A stretch of 52,699 bases of DNA from the NCBI GenBank assembly GCA_017548385.1, contig JAFZAE010000109.1:1-52699 (forward strand), in the 5' to 3' direction. The position numbers and the translations under genes are program-made. The notes under the pieces are model-generated. The model did not search any database, was not told the DNA's origin, and worked only from the letters and a program-made list of their open reading frames with translations. Shown here in pieces: positions 50,971-52,699 of this stretch. The stretch comes from Prevotella sp. Its GTDB lineage: Bacteria; Bacteroidota; Bacteroidia; Bacteroidales; Bacteroidaceae. How positions within the stretch are numbered: the stretch's first letter is position 1; every line of letters starts with the position of its first letter.

Positions 50971-51312
50971 CTATGTATAAAATGTGGGGCTGGCTTGGTC
51001 ACTTTCCATTAAAGGAATGTTATTATCATAGCCGTTACCCACTACGATATTCACCAAAAGGATGACATCGGCGATAGTAATGAGTTCGTCATGGTCTAAA
51101 TCTCCCTGCAACTGATCAAAGAAAGCAACTGACTGTCCTACAAGATAATTAACCATCACCATCACATCAGCAATATTAACGATACCGTTGCCATCCACAT
51201 CACCATTGGCTTCTATTCGATTAACGGTCAGCGAGGCAGTCCTCTGCGCCAAACTGTCCAGAGGAAAGATCGTCGCCAAGACCATCATTAAAGCCATGAT
51301 GTGGGTTTTCAT
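50971..51312 (-). CDS. Small secreted protein with two dockerin-type repeats
   Basis: 113 residues. A signal peptide covers about 1-22 (ends SLAQ). Two calcium-loop repeats follow: DVDGNGIVNIADVMVMVNYL (38-57; acidic/Asn ligands at 38, 40, 42 and 49) and DLDHDELITIADVILLVNIV (71-90; ligands at 71, 73, 75 and 82). The fixed D-x-D/N-x-D/N pattern and the spacing match dockerin type I repeats. No catalytic module is attached. It overlaps the GH10 gene stop by 4 nt (ATGA). It could be a free dockerin or adaptor that organises secreted enzymes, or a calcium-binding cap. No cohesin gene is visible in the window. Confidence 0.8.
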   Translation of the reverse strand: MKTHIMALMMVLATIFPLDSLAQRTASLTVNRIEANGDVDGNGIVNIADVMVMVNYLVGQSVAFFDQLQGDLDHDELITIADVILLVNIVVGNGYDNNIPLMESDQASPTFYT

Positions 51313-52418
51313 TTGAATAATTTAATAATCTTTTCAATAACAGGTTTTGGCTTATATTCGCGGTCGAAGAGCAAGGGATAGTTCGTACGCCCCTTGATTG
51401 GCCATCCATTGAGCCACGAGCCACCGTCGCTGATGCCCCACAGATTGACGCGGCTGATCTGCTCACGATGCTTGTAATAGATGTTGAAGAGAGCCATCCA
51501 ACGGTCGTCCAACTCTTTCTGCTTGGCAAATGGAAGGCCGTCGGTGTAGGGATTGTATTTCTGCTGCAACTCGTAGTTCTGATTGATGTCGGCACCACCA
51601 AAGCCCTGCGGGTTGGGCAGCACATTAATATCGAGCTCAGTAATCATCACTTTCACGCCACAGGCAGCAAAGGCATCTATTGACTTTTCATACTCTGCAA
51701 GGTCAGGATAGTCCAAGCCATTATGACTCTGCATGCCCACGCCGTCGATGCGCAGTCCCTTGTCTTTCAGGCTCTTCACCAGACGGCAGACGGCATCGCG
51801 CTTAGCTGCCCCCGACATGGAATAGTCGTTGTAGTACAATTCTGCATCAGGGTCTGCCTCATGAGCAGCGCGGAAAGCAATCTCGATGAACTCTTCTCCT
51901 AAGAGGTTGTAGAAGGGTGATTTGCGGAAGGAACCATCATCCATGATAGCCTCGTTCACCACATCCCAGCCGTGCACCTGGCCCTTATAATGCCCCACGA
52001 CCGTTTTGATGTGCTTGATGAGGCGCTCTTTCAGCACCTCCTTCGATACGGGAGAGGCTGCATAGCCATTAGTGAACCACCAGTCGGGAGCCTGCGAATG
52101 CCACACCAGACAGTGACCTAGCACCTTGAGATGATGATTTTGACAATAATTCACGAATTTGTCGGCAACGCGGAAATCAAAGATGCCCTCTGCAGGTGCA
52201 AGAGTCTCTGGCTTCATGCAGTTTTCTGCCACAGCACAATTGAAATGCTTATCCAACACGGCATCAGCTTCAGGCACCTGCCCGTCACTCTGCCACTGAT
52301 TTACAGCCGCTCCAATAAGGAAATACTTGCCGACTGCGTCTTTTAGTCCTTGCTGGGCCATGGATGCCAGAGGCATCATGGCCAGCAAGAGAGCGAATAT
52401 CTTATTATATTTATTCAT
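51309..52418 (-). CDS. xynA: Endo-1,4-beta-xylanase (GH10)
   Basis: 369 residues. Signal peptide about 1-21 (ends SMA-Q). The single GH10 domain is complete: ENCMKPETLAP, GHCLVWHSQAPDW, the acid/base Glu156 in HGWDVVNEAIMDDG, and the nucleophile Glu261 in VMITELDINVLPN. There is no carbohydrate-binding module. It cleaves xylan backbones outside the cytoplasm and releases oligosaccharides for import. The start overlaps the transporter stop by 8 nt, and the end overlaps the dockerin gene by 4 nt. The order transporter-GH10-GH43 is that of the known Prevotella xyn cluster. Confidence 0.95.
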   Translation of the reverse strand: MNKYNKIFALLLAMMPLASMAQQGLKDAVGKYFLIGAAVNQWQSDGQVPEADAVLDKHFNCAVAENCMKPETLAPAEGIFDFRVADKFVNYCQNHHLKVLGHCLVWHSQAPDWWFTNGYAASPVSKEVLKERLIKHIKTVVGHYKGQVHGWDVVNEAIMDDGSFRKSPFYNLLGEEFIEIAFRAAHEADPDAELYYNDYSMSGAAKRDAVCRLVKSLKDKGLRIDGVGMQSHNGLDYPDLAEYEKSIDAFAACGVKVMITELDINVLPNPQGFGGADINQNYELQQKYNPYTDGLPFAKQKELDDRWMALFNIYYKHREQISRVNLWGISDGGSWLNGWPIKGRTNYPLLFDREYKPKPVIEKIIKLFK

Positions 52419-52699
52419 TATTGCTACGTGCTTCTATTTCCTTGTTAATCTTATCTATGACATCATCCTCCAGTTCATACTTACTGATAATCCACATAGC
52501 AAGCAGCAAAAGAATAGCAGGAATGACACATACGAGCCAAAGGATACCCTCCTCGGCAAACGGAGTCTGGTCGATAACCTTGCTGTTGTAACCTACAAAA
52601 GCAAGCACAGCTGGGCCAACTATACTTCCGAAAGTCATACCAGCCTTGAAGAACAATCCCGTCAAGGCATTGACAATGCCCGAGATACGACGTCCTGTA
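52411..52699 (-). CDS. xynD: GPH-type sugar:cation symporter, C-terminal part (partial)
   Basis: The reading frame is open to the window edge, so only the last about 95 residues are seen. The motif GRRISGIVNALTGLFFKAG is typical of MelB/GPH (glycoside-pentoside-hexuronide) transporters, and two hydrophobic helices follow before an acidic C-terminal tail. The protein would import xylose oligomers or similar sugars with a cation. The stop overlaps the GH10 start by 8 nt, which implies co-transcription. The symbol follows the Prevotella xynD naming and is based on position. Confidence 0.78.
   Translation of the reverse strand, partial: TGRRISGIVNALTGLFFKAGMTFGSIVGPAVLAFVGYNSKVIDQTPFAEEGILWLVCVIPAILLLLAMWIISKYELEDDVIDKINKEIEARSNNE

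Overview
The window looks like a Bacteroidales chromosome, most likely Prevotella/Segatella. Supporting signs are Bacteroidetes-type promoters (TTG, about 20 nt, TAnnTTTG), few Shine-Dalgarno sequences, a dense surface-glycan region, and a xylan cluster whose order (transporter, GH10, GH43) matches the xynD-xynA-xynB arrangement known from Prevotella bryantii. No rRNA, tRNA, transposase, integrase or CRISPR array was seen.

Left part (1-7660), mostly minus strand. An FkbH-like HAD protein, an acyl carrier protein, an MBOAT acyltransferase and the first 29 codons of an SGNH-like protein form a set that resembles Dlt (carrier, MBOAT, SGNH) with FkbH in place of the adenylating enzyme. A divergent AraC regulator sits next to it. 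Then come the housekeeping genes for a DUF3109 protein, uracil-DNA glycosylase (ung) and phosphoglycerate mutase (gpmI).

Glycan block 1 (7945-23479, plus strand) has three sugar-transfer-associated ATP-grasp proteins, an MBOAT/SGNH pair, an IspD/TarI-like cytidylyltransferase, two PLP-fold aminotransferase-like proteins alternating with two more ATP-grasp proteins, an epimerase, a hexapeptide acyltransferase, a flippase and one GT2. One ATP-grasp gene is AT-rich and is flanked by copies of the same promoter-bearing repeat. A strong hairpin ends the block, facing a minus-strand SGNH/MBOAT pair (23567-26020).

Glycan block 2 (26787-49780, plus strand) starts after a 0.77-kb non-coding leader. 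It has a QueC-like PP-loop protein, a polymerase, four glycosyltransferases (including a GT11 fucosyltransferase), a glucuronyl C5-epimerase-like protein, and an ACP/KAS III/SDR/acyltransferase set that could build and attach a short acyl group. It continues with an aminotransferase, the initiating sugar transferase, a CapA-like protein, a secreted GH29 fucosidase, GDP-fucose synthesis (manC, gmd, fcl), a TupA-like ATP-grasp protein, a frameshifted beta-helix protein and an acyltransferase-3. Block 1 has the only flippase; block 2 has the only polymerase and initiator. The two may therefore jointly build one capsule or O-polysaccharide bearing fucose, uronic acid and acyl or amide substituents.

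Right end (49878-52699, minus strand): a GPH-type transporter, GH10 xylanase, a small secreted dockerin-repeat protein and a GH43 enzyme, for xylan or xylo-oligosaccharide use.
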